DNA from: Leucobacter zeae
GTDB taxonomy: Bacteria; Actinomycetota; Actinomycetes; Actinomycetales; Microbacteriaceae
Assembly (NCBI RefSeq): GCF_016758175.1
Contig: NZ_QYAB01000001.1
Location: 1,839,850-1,903,849, forward strand
DNA length: 64,000 bases
Direction of reading: 5' to 3'
Under the pieces are notes generated by a model. The model had not been told where the DNA came from. It saw only the letters and a list, made by a program, of their open reading frames with translations, and searched no databases. Shown here in pieces: positions 29,795 through 39,217 of the stretch. Numbering within the stretch: position 1 is the first letter of the stretch; each line of letters begins with the position of its first letter. The position numbers and the translations under genes are program-made.

Positions 29795-31033
29795 TCAGTC
29801 GACCGAGCGGACCGCGACGACGGCGTTGTGGCCGCCGAAGCCGAAGGAGTTCGAGATCGCGAGCTGCTGACCGTCGCCGAGCGGCTGGGCCTCGCTGGAG
29901 ACGCTGAGCGGGATCTCCGGATCCTGATCGATGAGATTGATCGTCGGCGGAGCGACGCGGTTCTGCACGGCGAGTACGGCGAAGATCGCCTCGAGCGCCC
30001 CGGTGCCGCCGAGCAGGTGACCGGTCGCGGCCTTCGTCGCCGACACGGGGATCTCGCGCACCCGATCGCCGAAGACCTTCTGCAGCGCGGTGTACTCGGC
30101 GATGTCTCCGACGGGCGTCGACGTCGCGTGCGCGTTGATGTGCGTCACGTCGTCGAAGGAGGCGCCGGCCTGCGACAGCGCGAGCTTCATCGCGCGGATC
30201 GCCCCCTTGCCCTCGGGGTCGTTCGCGGTGATGTGGTACGAGTCGGCGGTCACGCCGCCGCCCGCGATCTCGGCGTAGATCTTCGCCCCGCGCGCGATCG
30301 CGTGCTCCTCGGTCTCGAGCACGAGCGCACCGGCGCCCTCGCCCATGACGAAGCCGTCGCGGTCGACGTTGTAGGGGCGCGACGCCGTCGCGGGGGAGTC
30401 GTTGCGCTTCGAGAGCGCCTGCGCCGAGTTGAACGACGCGAGCGTGATCGGGTGGATCGCGGCCTCGGCGCCGCCGGCGATGATGACGTCGGCGAGGCCG
30501 GCCTGCAGGTGCTCGTACGCGTTCGCGATCGACTCGGTGCTCGAGGCGCACGCCGACGCGACGGTCCGGGCGAAGGCGCGGGCCTCGAGGTGCATGGAGA
30601 CCGCGGCAGCTGGAGCATTGGGCATGAGCATCGGGACCGTGAGTGGCATGACGCGCCGCGGGCCCTTCTCGCGGAGGGTGTCCCAGGCGTCGAGCAGCGT
30701 CCAGAGGCCGCCGATGCCGGTCGCCCAGTCCACGCCGAGGCGCTCGGACGGGACGTCGGGGGATCCCGCATCGGCCCAGGCCTCGAGCGCGGCGACGAGC
30801 GCGAACCGGCTCGACGGATCCAGGCGCTTCGCGACCGGGCGCTCCAGCACGTCCGCGGGGTCGACCTTCGCGGTTCCGGCGAAGTTCACGGCGAGACCGT
30901 ACTGCTCGGCCCAGTCGTTGTCGAGCGTGCGCACGCCCGATTCACCGGCGAGCAGGGCGTTCCAGCTGTCGGGGGCCGTGCCGCCGATCGGGGAGGTCGC
31001 GCCGATGCCGGTTACGACAATCTTCTTCGTCAT
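29795..31033 (-). CDS. fabF: 3-oxoacyl-ACP synthase II (FabF)
   Basis: A condensing enzyme that elongates acyl-ACP with malonyl-ACP. The 412-residue thiolase-fold protein has the active Cys in VASACASSTESIANAYE and the two His in NAHATSTPVGD and SATKAATGHLLGGTGALE. The glycine-rich end is SNSFGFGGHNAVV. It is the last gene of the fabD-fabH-acpP-fabF cluster on the minus strand, about 98 bases after acpP. Length and motifs are normal. Confidence 0.96.
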   Translation of the reverse strand: MTKKIVVTGIGATSPIGGTAPDSWNALLAGESGVRTLDNDWAEQYGLAVNFAGTAKVDPADVLERPVAKRLDPSSRFALVAALEAWADAGSPDVPSERLGVDWATGIGGLWTLLDAWDTLREKGPRRVMPLTVPMLMPNAPAAAVSMHLEARAFARTVASACASSTESIANAYEHLQAGLADVIIAGGAEAAIHPITLASFNSAQALSKRNDSPATASRPYNVDRDGFVMGEGAGALVLETEEHAIARGAKIYAEIAGGGVTADSYHITANDPEGKGAIRAMKLALSQAGASFDDVTHINAHATSTPVGDIAEYTALQKVFGDRVREIPVSATKAATGHLLGGTGALEAIFAVLAVQNRVAPPTINLIDQDPEIPLSVSSEAQPLGDGQQLAISNSFGFGGHNAVVAVRSVD

Positions 31034-31131
31034 GTGCTTCAGTCTCCGCGGTGCAGGGGTGGAAGTCGGTGGGGTGGTGGTGCTGCGGGGGCGGGGAGGC
31101 GGGTCGCCCCCGCCTCCCGCCCGCCGCTCGA

Positions 31132-31380
31132 TTAGGCCTGGGCCTTGACGATGAAGTCGACGGCGTCGCCGACGGTCTTCAGGTTCTTGACCTCTTCGTC
31201 GGGGATCTTGACGTCGAACTTCTCCTCGGCGTTGACCACGATGGTCATCATCGAGATCGAGTCGATGTCGAGGTCGTCGGTGAACGACTTGTCGAGCGCG
31301 ACGACGTCGGCGGCGATCCCCGTCTCGTCGTTGACGAGCTCGGCCAGACCTGCCAGGACCTCTTCGTTGCTGAATGCCAT
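31132..31380 (-). CDS. acpP: Acyl carrier protein
   Basis: An 82-residue acidic helical carrier that holds growing acyl chains on a phosphopantetheine arm attached to Ser41 in the DIDSIS motif. The second residue after the Ser is Ser rather than the usual Leu/Asp context (DSL), a mild variant common in actinobacterial ACPs. It lies between fabH and fabF, and a GGAGAAA-type ribosome site precedes the ATG on the minus strand. Confidence 0.95.
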   Translation of the reverse strand: MAFSNEEVLAGLAELVNDETGIAADVVALDKSFTDDLDIDSISMMTIVVNAEEKFDVKIPDEEVKNLKTVGDAVDFIVKAQA

Positions 31381-31450
31381 AGTGTGTTTCTCCTTTGGGT
31401 TGTGGTGGTAGAAGTGTACGTTCGTGGGGCGCCGCGGGAATCGCGACGCG

Positions 31451-32455
31451 CTAGGGAAGCTCGACGACCTGGGCGCCGTAGACGAGGCCGGCGCCGAAGC
31501 CGATCGTCAGGGCGAGCCCGCCCGAGAGTTCGGGGCGCTCCTCGAGCAGCGCGTGCATGGCGAGCGGGATCGACGCGGCGGAGGTGTTGCCCTGCATCTC
31601 GATGTCGCGGGCGATCGCGACGCTCTCGGGCAGCTTGAGCTGCTTCGCGAACTCGTCGACGATGCGCATGTTCGCCTGGTGGGGGATGAATGCGGCCAAG
31701 TCGCCCGGCTCGACGCCCGAGGCCTCGAGCGTCTGGCGCGCGACCTTGGCCATCTCCCAGACGGCCCAGCGGAAGACGGTCTGCCCGTCCTGGCGCAGCG
31801 TGGGCCAGGGGACCTCGGTCGGATTGTTCCGGTACTCCTCGAACGTCGAGGTGACGCGGATCGTGTCCCACTTCTCACCGTCGGAGCCCCAGATCGTGGG
31901 GCCGATGCCCGTGTGGTCTCCCGGACCGACGACGACGGCGCCCGCGCCGTCCGCCAGCAGGAAGGAGATCGAGCGATCGGTCGGATCGACGATGTCGGAG
32001 AGCTTCTCCGCCCCGATCACGAGCACGTTGCGACAGACCCCCGAGCGCACGAGGGCGTCGGCCTGCGCCACGCCGTAGACGTATCCGGCGCAGGCCGCGG
32101 AGATGTCGAACGCCGCAGCGGGGGTGAGCCCGAGCCGGTGCGCCGCGAGTGCCGCCATCGACGGGGTCACCGCGACGTTCGAGATGGTCGAGATGATGAC
32201 GCCGTCGATGTCGGAGCGCTCCAGCCCGGAGCGCGCGATGGCCTCCTCGCCCGCCTCGACCGCGAGATCGACGGCGCCGATCTCGGCGCTCGCCCTGCGG
32301 CGCTGGACGATACCGGTGCGCTGACGGATCCACTCGTCCGAGGAGTCGATCGGGCCGACGAGGTCGTCGTTGGGCACGTCGAGGTCGCCGCGGGCCGCGC
32401 CGACGGAGAGAATCCGGCTGTGCGCGGGGCCCGAGGGCTGCACGAGAGAGGCCAT
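31451..32455 (-). CDS. fabH: 3-oxoacyl-ACP synthase III (FabH)
   Basis: It starts fatty acid synthesis by condensing acetyl- or branched acyl-CoA with malonyl-ACP, and so sets the chain primer. The 334-residue protein has the Cys-His-Asn triad: FDISAACAGYVYG, AFIPHQANMRI and MQGNTSAASIP. Actinobacteria of this group make mostly branched-chain lipids, so a branched primer is likely but cannot be read from the sequence. It is in order after fabD with a 91-base gap. Confidence 0.96.
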   Translation of the reverse strand: MASLVQPSGPAHSRILSVGAARGDLDVPNDDLVGPIDSSDEWIRQRTGIVQRRRASAEIGAVDLAVEAGEEAIARSGLERSDIDGVIISTISNVAVTPSMAALAAHRLGLTPAAAFDISAACAGYVYGVAQADALVRSGVCRNVLVIGAEKLSDIVDPTDRSISFLLADGAGAVVVGPGDHTGIGPTIWGSDGEKWDTIRVTSTFEEYRNNPTEVPWPTLRQDGQTVFRWAVWEMAKVARQTLEASGVEPGDLAAFIPHQANMRIVDEFAKQLKLPESVAIARDIEMQGNTSAASIPLAMHALLEERPELSGGLALTIGFGAGLVYGAQVVELP

Positions 32456-32546
32456 GGGTGATTCCTTTCGAACGGATCCGGTCGGTCGGGGACCGGGGTG
32501 TCGGGGAGTCGGCTGCGCCGGCTGGACCGAGCGGCGACCCGAGCGG

Positions 32547-33464
32547 TCAGTCGGCCTCGGCGAGAAGCGCGACGGCTGCGTCGAGGTCGGCGGGGGACTT
32601 GATGGCGACCGTCGGCACGCCCTTCAGGCCGCGCTTGGCGATGCCCGCGAGCGCACCTGCGGGGGCGAGCTCGATGAGTCCGGTGATCCCCGCATCCTGG
32701 AACCCCGCCATGCAGGCGTCCCAGCGCACGGGATTCGCGACCTGGCTGACGAGGAGCTCGACGAAGCGGTCGCCCTCGGCGACCACCGAGCCGTCGGCGT
32801 TCGTCCACAGCGGTCGGGTCGGGTCCGAGACCGCGACGTCGGCCGCAGCGGCGCGCAGCGTCGGGATCGCGGAGGCCATGTAGTCGGTGTGGAAGGCGCC
32901 GGCGACCTGCAGCGGCACCACCCGCACGCCGCGGGGGGCGTCCTCGGCCAGCGCGGCAAGGGCTTCGAGCGCGCCAGCCGCCACGATCTGGCCGCCGCCG
33001 TTGCGGTTCGCGGGAGTGAGGCCGTGCGCCTCGATCTTCGCGATCACGTCCGCCTCGACCCCGCCCAGCACTGCGGACATCCCGGTGCGGGCGCTCGTGG
33101 CGGCCTCGGCCATCGCGCGACCGCGGATCCCCACCAGGCGCAGCGCGTCGGTCTCCGAGAGCACGCCGGCGGCGCCGGCTGCGGCGAACTCGCCGACCGA
33201 GTGCCCGGCGAGTCCCGCAGCCGACGTGTCGGCGCGCTCAGAGAGCGCGCGCCAGGCCAAGAGGCTCGCGGCGACGATGAGCGGCTGGGCCACCGCGGTG
33301 TCCCGGATCGTGTCGGCGTCGCTCTCGGTGCCATGGGCGACGAGGTCGACACCCGAGGCGTCCGAAGCGGCTGCGAGAAACTCGGCGGAGCCGGGGAGTT
33401 CGAGCCAGTCGTTCAGGAATCCGGGGGTCTGTGAGCCCTGTCCAGGGCAGGCGATGACGATCAC
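32547..33464 (-). CDS. fabD: Malonyl-CoA:ACP transacylase (FabD)
   Basis: It loads malonyl groups from CoA to ACP. The 305-residue protein begins VIVIACPGQGSQTPGFL, has the nucleophile Ser in AGHSVGEFAAAG and the His in AGAFHTDYM. I chose the GTG at 33464 because the conserved fold starts there. An ATG at 33503, 7 bases after a TATGGT -10-like box, is a plausible leaderless alternative that would add 13 residues. It is the first gene of the cluster, downstream of the PucR-type regulator gene. Confidence 0.93.
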   Translation of the reverse strand: MIVIACPGQGSQTPGFLNDWLELPGSAEFLAAASDASGVDLVAHGTESDADTIRDTAVAQPLIVAASLLAWRALSERADTSAAGLAGHSVGEFAAAGAAGVLSETDALRLVGIRGRAMAEAATSARTGMSAVLGGVEADVIAKIEAHGLTPANRNGGGQIVAAGALEALAALAEDAPRGVRVVPLQVAGAFHTDYMASAIPTLRAAAADVAVSDPTRPLWTNADGSVVAEGDRFVELLVSQVANPVRWDACMAGFQDAGITGLIELAPAGALAGIAKRGLKGVPTVAIKSPADLDAAVALLAEAD

Positions 33465-33510
33465 GTGTTCCAGTTTCTCAGATCGGACGGTCCGACTCTG
33501 CATATCTTCA

Positions 33511-33537
33511 ACCATAATTCGCGGGAATCGTTGTCGA
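33511..33537 (-). promoter_or_regulatory. Possible promoter/operator of the fab cluster
   Basis: An AT-richer patch upstream of fabD. On the minus strand it reads TCGACA (33537-33532), 15 bases, then TATGGT (33516-33511). Within it, ATTCGCGGGAAT (33517-33528) is an inverted repeat and a candidate site for the neighbouring regulator. Spacing is short and the assignment is tentative. Confidence 0.35.
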
Positions 33538-33593
33538 TCCCCTCATTTCGGTCGGCGCGTCGCGGTTCCGCCGGTGTGCGGCTCACCGGGCCG

Positions 33594-34802
33594 TCACGGC
33601 CGCTTCCCAGACGACGCCGCGCGTCGTCCATGCTGAGCGATCGAGCCCGCGATCAGAGCCGACTGCAGGATCAGCGCCTCGCGGGCGCCGGTCGCGTTCC
33701 AGCCGATGACCTCGGAGACCTTCTTGAGTCGATAGCGCACGGTGTTCGGATGCACGAAGAGCTCGCGCGCGGTCGCCTCGAGCGAGCGCCCGTTGTCGAG
33801 ATAGCACCAGAGGGTCTCGAGCAGCTCGCCCGAGTGCGCGCGGAGCGGCTCGTAGATCTGCTCGATGAGCGTGCGTCTCGCGAGCCCGTCGCCTGCGAGC
33901 GCGCGCTCGGGCAGCAGGTCATCGGCCGGGCAGGGTCGCGGCGCGTTCCGCCAGGAGCGCGCCACGGCGACGCCCGCGAGCGCGGCGCGGGCGCTCCGCG
34001 AGGCGTCCACGAGGTTCTCGACGGTGGGGCCGAGCACGAGCGGTCCGTCCGAGAACCCGTCGGCCAGGCGCGTCGCGATCTCGAGGAAGTCGAGCGCCGG
34101 GGGAGCCGGCGCCTGGGGGTCGCGCTGCGCGGAATCCATCCGCCCGAGCACGAGCACGAGACGCGTCCCCTGCAGGCCGACGAGCACGTCGGCCCCCGAG
34201 TGCCGCGCGGACCGCCGCAACTGGTCGACGTCGACGACGCGCTCGGCAGTGCCGACGAGCACCGCCGCCTCGCCGTCGCCGTGCCACCCGAGCGCCGCGA
34301 TCCGGCTCGGCAGCTCGTCGTCGGACTCTCCCGTGAGGATCGAATCGACGACGAGCGCCTCGAGACGCGCGTCCCAGAGCCCCCTGGCCTCGGCGGCCCT
34401 GGCGTACACGTCGGCAGCCGCGAAGGCGACGTCGCGCGAGTAATGCAGCACCGCCTCGCGGAGCGCCTCGCTGCGGGGCGCGACCCGGTCCTCGACCACC
34501 CCGACCACGACGCGGATCAGCTGCAGCGTCTCGGGCAGGCTGATCGAGCGCAGTAGCTCGCGCGGAGCGGCGCTGAAGACGTCGGACGCGATCCACGGCG
34601 TCGACGACGGGTCGTCGTACCACTGGATGAACGAGCTGATCCCGGTCTGGGCGACCAGCCCGACCGCCGACCGGCGGCTCGGGGGCATGTCCCCGTACCA
34701 GGGGAGCGTGTCCTCGAGCCGCGTGATCGTCTGCGTGGAGAGCTCGCCCGTAATGGTCCGGAGCCAGGCGAGCTCCTGTTCTTTGGTGCGGTCCATCGGC
34801 AT
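33594..34802 (-). CDS. PucR/CdaR-type regulator of fatty acid synthesis (FasR-like)
   Basis: A 402-residue transcription factor with a C-terminal PucR-family HTH (about residues 335-390: YLDNGRSLEATARELFVHPNTVRYRLKKVSEVIG) and a long N-terminal sensor part. In Streptomyces the same type of gene (fasR) sits just upstream of fabD-fabH-acpP-fabF and activates it; the identical arrangement here supports that role. The start at 34802 is uncertain; the ATG two codons later is equally possible. It is followed by the fab genes on the same strand and preceded by aceE. Confidence 0.88.
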   Translation of the reverse strand: MPMDRTKEQELAWLRTITGELSTQTITRLEDTLPWYGDMPPSRRSAVGLVAQTGISSFIQWYDDPSSTPWIASDVFSAAPRELLRSISLPETLQLIRVVVGVVEDRVAPRSEALREAVLHYSRDVAFAAADVYARAAEARGLWDARLEALVVDSILTGESDDELPSRIAALGWHGDGEAAVLVGTAERVVDVDQLRRSARHSGADVLVGLQGTRLVLVLGRMDSAQRDPQAPAPPALDFLEIATRLADGFSDGPLVLGPTVENLVDASRSARAALAGVAVARSWRNAPRPCPADDLLPERALAGDGLARRTLIEQIYEPLRAHSGELLETLWCYLDNGRSLEATARELFVHPNTVRYRLKKVSEVIGWNATGAREALILQSALIAGSIAQHGRRAASSGKRP

Positions 34803-34821
34803 GCGGTCCGGTGCCCCCGGG

Positions 34822-37548
34822 TTACGCCTCGCCGCCGGCGCCGCCGGTGGTACCGGCGTTGACGTCGTTCAGGCGGTAGCGTTCGGCGGCGCGACGCGGG
34901 ATCTCGGCGTCGATCTCGCCCAGGGCCGCGAGCCGCTGCAGCACCTTGACCACCACGGACTCGCGATCGATGCCGAAGTAGCGTCGTGCCGCGGCCCGCG
35001 TGTCGGAGAAGCCGAAGCCGTCGGCGCCGAGCACCGAGTAGTCGCCGGGGACGTAGGGCCGGATCTGCTCGGGGACCTGCGTCTCCCAGTCGCTCACCGC
35101 GACGAACGGGCCTTCGGCTCCGGAGAGCTTCTCCGTGATATAGGCCGTCCGAGGCTCCTCGCCGAGGTTGCGGAAGTTGTGCTGCGACGCCGCGAGGCCG
35201 TCGCGCTTGAGCTCGTTCCAGCTGGTCACGCTCCAGACGTCCGCTGCGACGTCCCAGTCGCGCTGCAGCAGCTCCTGGGCCTCGATCGCCCACGGCACGG
35301 CGACGCCGGATGCGAGGATCTGCGCACGATGCGCGCCCGCTCCAGCCGCACTCACGCGGTGGATGCCGCGGATGATCCCGTCCACATCGACGTCCTCGGG
35401 CTCGGCCGGGTGGACGATCGGCTCGTTGTACACGGTGAGGTAGTACATGACGTTGGGGTCGGGATGCTGTCCGCCGTACATCCGCTCGATGCCCGAGCGG
35501 ACGATGTGCCCGATCTCGTAGCCGTATGCGGGGTCGTACGCGACGACCGCCGGGTTCGTCGACGCGAGCGCCATCGAGTGGCCATCGGCGTGCTGGAGCC
35601 CCTCACCGGTCAGCGTCGTACGGCCGGCGGTGGCGCCGACGATGAAGCCGCGCGCCATCTGGTCGCCCGCGGCCCACAGGGCGTCGCCCGTGCGCTGGAA
35701 TCCGAACATCGAATAGAAGATGTAGATCGGGATCAGCGGTTCGCCCTGCGTCGAGTACGAGGTGCCGACGGCGGTGAAGGCCGCCGTGGCGCCCGCCTCG
35801 TTGATGCCCACATGCAGCAGCACGCCCTGCGGGCTCTCCTTGTACGCCAGCAGCAGCTCGCGGTCGACCGAGACGTAGTTCTGGCCGTGCGGGTTGTAGA
35901 TCTTCGACGTGGGGAAGTAGGCGTCCATGCCGAAGGTGCGCGCCTCGTCCGGGATGATCGGGACGAAGCGCGACCCGAAGCCCTTGTCGCGCATGAGGTC
36001 CTTGAGCAGGCGCACGAAGACCATCGTCGTCGCGGCCTCCTGCTTGCCCGAGCCCTTGGCGGCCACCGCATAGCTCTTGTCCTCGGGGAGCTCGAGCTGC
36101 GTGTACTTCGACCGGCGCTCCGGCAGGTAGCCGCCGAGGGCGCGCCTGCGCTCGTGGATGTACTGGATCGCCTCGTCCTGCTCGCCCGGGTGGTAGTAGG
36201 GCGGCAGGTACGGATCGGCCTCGAGCTGCGCGTCGGAGATCGGGATCCGCATGGTGTCGCGGAACGTCTTGAGGTCCTGCAGCGTCATCTTCTTCATCTG
36301 GTGGGTCGCGTTGCGGCCCTCGAAGTGCGGGCCGAGGCCGTAGCCCTTGACCGTCTTCGCCAGGATGACGGTCGGCCGCCCCTTGTGCTCCATCGCGGCC
36401 TTGTACGCCGCGTAGACCTTGCGGTAGTCGTGGCCGCCGCGGCGCAGCTGCCAGATCTGGTCGTCGCTGTAGTCCTCGACGAGCCGCAGCGCGCGCTCGT
36501 CCTTCCCGAAGAAGTGGTTGCGGATGTAGGCGCCGTTCTCGGCCTTGTAGGTCTGGTAGTCGCCGTCGGGAGTCGTGTTCATCACGCCCAGCAGCGCGCC
36601 GTCGGTGTCGCGGGCGAGCAGGTCGTCCCATTCGCGGCCCCAGATCACCTTGATGACGTTCCAGCCGGCACCGCGGAAGTAGCTCTCGAGCTCCTGGATG
36701 ATCTTGCCGTTGCCGCGGACCGGACCGTCGAGGCGCTGCAGGTTGCAGTTGATCACGAAGGTGAGGTTGTCGAGCCCCTCGTTCGCGGCGACCTGGAGCT
36801 GCCCGCGGCTCTCGACCTCGTCCATCTCGCCGTCGCCGAGGAAGGCCCAGACGTGCTGATCCGACGCGTCCTTGATGCCGCGGTTGGTGAGGTACTTGTT
36901 GAGCTGGGCCTGGTAGATCGCGTTGATCGGTCCGATACCCATGGACACCGTGGGGAACTGCCAGAAGTCCGGCGCCAGGCGGGGGTGCGGGTAGCTCGGA
37001 AGACCGCCGCCCAGGTGCGACTTCTCCTGGCGGAAACCGTCGAGCTGGTCGGCCGTGAGGCGTCCCTCCAGGAACGCGCGCGAGTACATGCCGGGGGAGG
37101 CGTGCCCCTGGACGAAGATCTGGTCGCCGCCGCCCGGGTGATCCTGGCCGCGGAAGAAGTGGTTGAAGCCGACCTCGTAGAGCGAAGCGGCGGAAGCGTA
37201 CGTGGAGATGTGACCGCCGACGCCGATCCCGGGGCGCTGCGCGCGGTGCACCGTCATCGCGGCGTTCCAGCGGATCCACGAGCGGTACTTGCGCTCGAGC
37301 TCCTCGTTGCCGGCGAACTCGGGCTCGTCCTCCGAGGCGATGGTGTTGACGTAGTCGGTCGTCGGCACCTGGGGGACGTTCAGATGGAGCTGCCGCGAAC
37401 GGTCGAGCAGGCTCGTCATGATCTCGCGACCGCGACCGGCGCCGCGTTCGTCGACGACCGCGTCGAGCGACTCGCGCCACTCCGAGGTCTCCTCCGGATC
37501 GATGTCGTCGCGATCGGGTGCGTACGGATCCTGCGTGTTCACAGCCAA
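34822..37548 (-). CDS. aceE: Pyruvate dehydrogenase E1 component, homodimeric type (AceE)
   Basis: The thiamine-diphosphate enzyme that decarboxylates pyruvate for acetyl-CoA production, linking glycolysis to the fab genes next door. The 908-residue protein has [20 protein letters not shown], the ThDP motif [15 protein letters not shown] with downstream [14 protein letters not shown], and the transketolase-like C-terminal domains. I place the start at the TTG at 37548, 7 bases after GGAG; a GTG two codons later is the alternative. The usual start in relatives (AVN.QDPY) supports this. No E2 or E3 gene is adjacent. Confidence 0.95.
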   Translation of the reverse strand: MAVNTQDPYAPDRDDIDPEETSEWRESLDAVVDERGAGRGREIMTSLLDRSRQLHLNVPQVPTTDYVNTIASEDEPEFAGNEELERKYRSWIRWNAAMTVHRAQRPGIGVGGHISTYASAASLYEVGFNHFFRGQDHPGGGDQIFVQGHASPGMYSRAFLEGRLTADQLDGFRQEKSHLGGGLPSYPHPRLAPDFWQFPTVSMGIGPINAIYQAQLNKYLTNRGIKDASDQHVWAFLGDGEMDEVESRGQLQVAANEGLDNLTFVINCNLQRLDGPVRGNGKIIQELESYFRGAGWNVIKVIWGREWDDLLARDTDGALLGVMNTTPDGDYQTYKAENGAYIRNHFFGKDERALRLVEDYSDDQIWQLRRGGHDYRKVYAAYKAAMEHKGRPTVILAKTVKGYGLGPHFEGRNATHQMKKMTLQDLKTFRDTMRIPISDAQLEADPYLPPYYHPGEQDEAIQYIHERRRALGGYLPERRSKYTQLELPEDKSYAVAAKGSGKQEAATTMVFVRLLKDLMRDKGFGSRFVPIIPDEARTFGMDAYFPTSKIYNPHGQNYVSVDRELLLAYKESPQGVLLHVGINEAGATAAFTAVGTSYSTQGEPLIPIYIFYSMFGFQRTGDALWAAGDQMARGFIVGATAGRTTLTGEGLQHADGHSMALASTNPAVVAYDPAYGYEIGHIVRSGIERMYGGQHPDPNVMYYLTVYNEPIVHPAEPEDVDVDGIIRGIHRVSAAGAGAHRAQILASGVAVPWAIEAQELLQRDWDVAADVWSVTSWNELKRDGLAASQHNFRNLGEEPRTAYITEKLSGAEGPFVAVSDWETQVPEQIRPYVPGDYSVLGADGFGFSDTRAAARRYFGIDRESVVVKVLQRLAALGEIDAEIPRRAAERYRLNDVNAGTTGGAGGEA

Positions 37549-37849
37549 GATGTTGCTCCATTCACCATGAATCGTGCGGCGGCGGAGCGCAGGTTGACGC
37601 GCGTGCTCGCAGCACGATGGGTCCCACACCGGTTCGCGGGGACGCCCCCAGACTAGCGAACATCCACCACGAAACCCCGAATGCCGTTGTCGAGAGTGTC
37701 ATATTCGAACAATCTTCGGCGCCGCGCGGACGACGGAAGCGGCGCGACACATCCCGACCGCATCCTGCGGCGGGCCCTCCGGGTCGCTAGTGTGGGGTGC
37801 GTCGGATTCGAACGATGGCGCGGACGGCGCCGGAGAGGAGGGCACCTTG

Positions 37850-38308
37850 GTGCTCCAGGTCGGCGCGGAGGCGCCCGATTTCACCCTGTCGGACCAGCAC
37901 GGCGAGGAGCTCACGCTCTCCGAGCTGGTGGCGGAGAGCCCGGTCGCGATCGTGTTCTTCCCGCTCGCGTACTCGGGCATCTGCACCGGTGAGCTCTGCG
38001 AGCTGCGCGACAACCTCTCGATCTTCGAGGACAGCAAGATCCGTCTCATCGGCGTCTCGGTCGACTCGGTCTACACGCTCAAGGCGTGGACCGAGCAGGA
38101 GGGCTACGAGTTCTCGATCCTCTCCGACTTCTGGCCGCACGGCGAGGTCGCGAAGGCCTACGACGCGTTCGTCGAGGAGGCGGGGATCGCGAACCGCGCG
38201 ACCCTCGTCATCGGCCAGGACCGCACGGTGCTCGCGTCGTTCGAGACCGCCCCGGGCGAGGCCCGCGACTTCTCGGCCTACAAGGACGCGATCGCCGCGC
38301 TCGCGTAG
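37850..38308 (+). CDS. AhpE-like peroxiredoxin
   Basis: A 152-residue thiol peroxidase that reduces hydroperoxides. It starts GTG LQVGAEAPDFTLSDQHG, parallel to mycobacterial AhpE, 7 bases after AGGAGGG. The peroxidatic Cys is in YSGICTGELCELRD. A second Cys five positions on (C-x4-C) is the arrangement seen in BCP-type atypical 2-Cys enzymes, unlike 1-Cys AhpE. A TTG one codon upstream is a possible alternative start. It is divergent from aceE. Confidence 0.9.
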   Translation: MLQVGAEAPDFTLSDQHGEELTLSELVAESPVAIVFFPLAYSGICTGELCELRDNLSIFEDSKIRLIGVSVDSVYTLKAWTEQEGYEFSILSDFWPHGEVAKAYDAFVEEAGIANRATLVIGQDRTVLASFETAPGEARDFSAYKDAIAALA

Positions 38309-38328
38309 CGCTCGATTTCATCCGAGGA

Positions 38329-38357
38329 GCGGACTCCCATAAGCTATGGGGGTCCGC
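38329..38357 (+). terminator. Terminator after the peroxiredoxin gene
   Basis: A 13-bp stem, GCGGACTCCCATA (38329-38341) with TATGGGGGTCCGC (38345-38357), including one T-G pair and the loop AGC, between the peroxiredoxin gene and tRNA-Val. Confidence 0.7.
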
Positions 38358-38369
38358 TTCGCGGATTCG

Positions 38370-38442
38370 GGGCCTGTAGCTCAGCTGGTAGAGCGCCACG
38401 TTTACACCGTGGATGTCGTCGGTTCGATCCCGGCCGGGCCCA
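38370..38442 (+). tRNA. tRNA-Val (UAC anticodon)
   Basis: A 73-nt cloverleaf starting GGGCCTG and ending CGGGCCC plus A. The anticodon loop is TTTACAC, giving UAC, which reads Val GUA/GUG. The T arm is GTCGGTTCGATCCCGGC. CCA is not encoded. A broken recombinase and defence genes begin directly after it, as is common downstream of tRNA genes. Confidence 0.95.
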
Positions 38443-38443
38443 C

Positions 38444-39217
38444 TCAAAGTGTCTTCCGGGAACACGCGATATCGCTGCTCCCGGTCGCTGAGCCTGTCGA
38501 AGCGTCCCGCTTGACTTCCTTGCCCCCGGCCGCCTCTCGAACGATGGTCGCGAACGGTTCGTCGAGGCGCGGACACAGCTCTTCATCCTCGGCGATCTCC
38601 AAACGTGTGTAGAACGCCTGGTTCGCCAGTCTCCTGCTCCCGTCGTCGGAATGGGCATGGGCGTCGTGGGCGTCAGTGAGCAGCCGCAAACTGTCGTTGA
38701 GGAACGCCCGACCGCCGACGTGCTGCTCAGCGTGCTCGCACAGGCGGAGCTCGATGTCGGCGAGCCCGGCACGGATGCGATCCTGATACCGTTTGAGCGT
38801 GGGCAGGTCGATGGCATCGGCGAAGTGCGCCGCGAGCAGCTAGTCGCTCTCTGCTTCCAGGCGCGCCCGGTTCGCAGTGAGGTCAGCTAACTCCTGATCG
38901 CGTCCCGCTCCGCGCTTGTCGAACGCGGCGTCGACTTTGGCGGCGAGGTGCTGGTAATCGACTTCGCTGATCGTGATGTTGGCGTAGGAGTCAGCGACCA
39001 GCGACTCCGCGACCTGGACGGGCGCCGCGCACCGGGTGCAGTCGATCTTCTTCGCTGCCCGGCCTGCGCAAACGAAGTAGGCGTAGGTCTTGCCGCGGGG
39101 GTTGGCGGCGAAGTCGAGCAGCATCCTCGACCCACAGTTGCCGCAGTGCGGCGGACCTGTGATGTGGTGCGCGTGTTGGGCGTGTCGGGTTGCGTGGGCG
39201 TTGCGCGCCTTGAGCAA
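38444..39217 (-). pseudogene. Remnant of a large serine recombinase (C-terminal part)
   Basis: Read on the minus strand, one frame holds the C-terminal third of a large serine recombinase. It starts LLKARNAHATRHAQHAHH, then a recombinase zinc beta-ribbon (CGNCGSRMLLDF, YFVCAGR, CTRCAAP), then a coiled-coil region (LPTLKRYQDRIRAGLADIE). A TAG at 38842-38840 interrupts the frame once; reading through it stays in the same frame for another 130 residues. The catalytic and DNA-binding N-terminal domains are missing, and similarity stops at about 39217. The final 20 residues are encoded by an interspersed repeat. It cannot be functional. Confidence 0.82.
38483..38504 (+). repeat. Interspersed repeat element at the recombinase tail
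   Basis: GGTCGCTGAGCCTGTCGAAG (38483-38502) followed by CG is of a kind often scattered through intergenic spaces of high-GC actinobacteria. Here it supplies the last codons of the recombinase remnant. No second copy was found in the window, so the assignment rests on general familiarity. Confidence 0.4.

Noticed and set aside
38344..38817. Minus-strand open frame of 157 codons over tRNA-Val and the recombinase tail
   Set aside because: It crosses the tRNA and is in a different frame from the recombinase remnant, without any domain.
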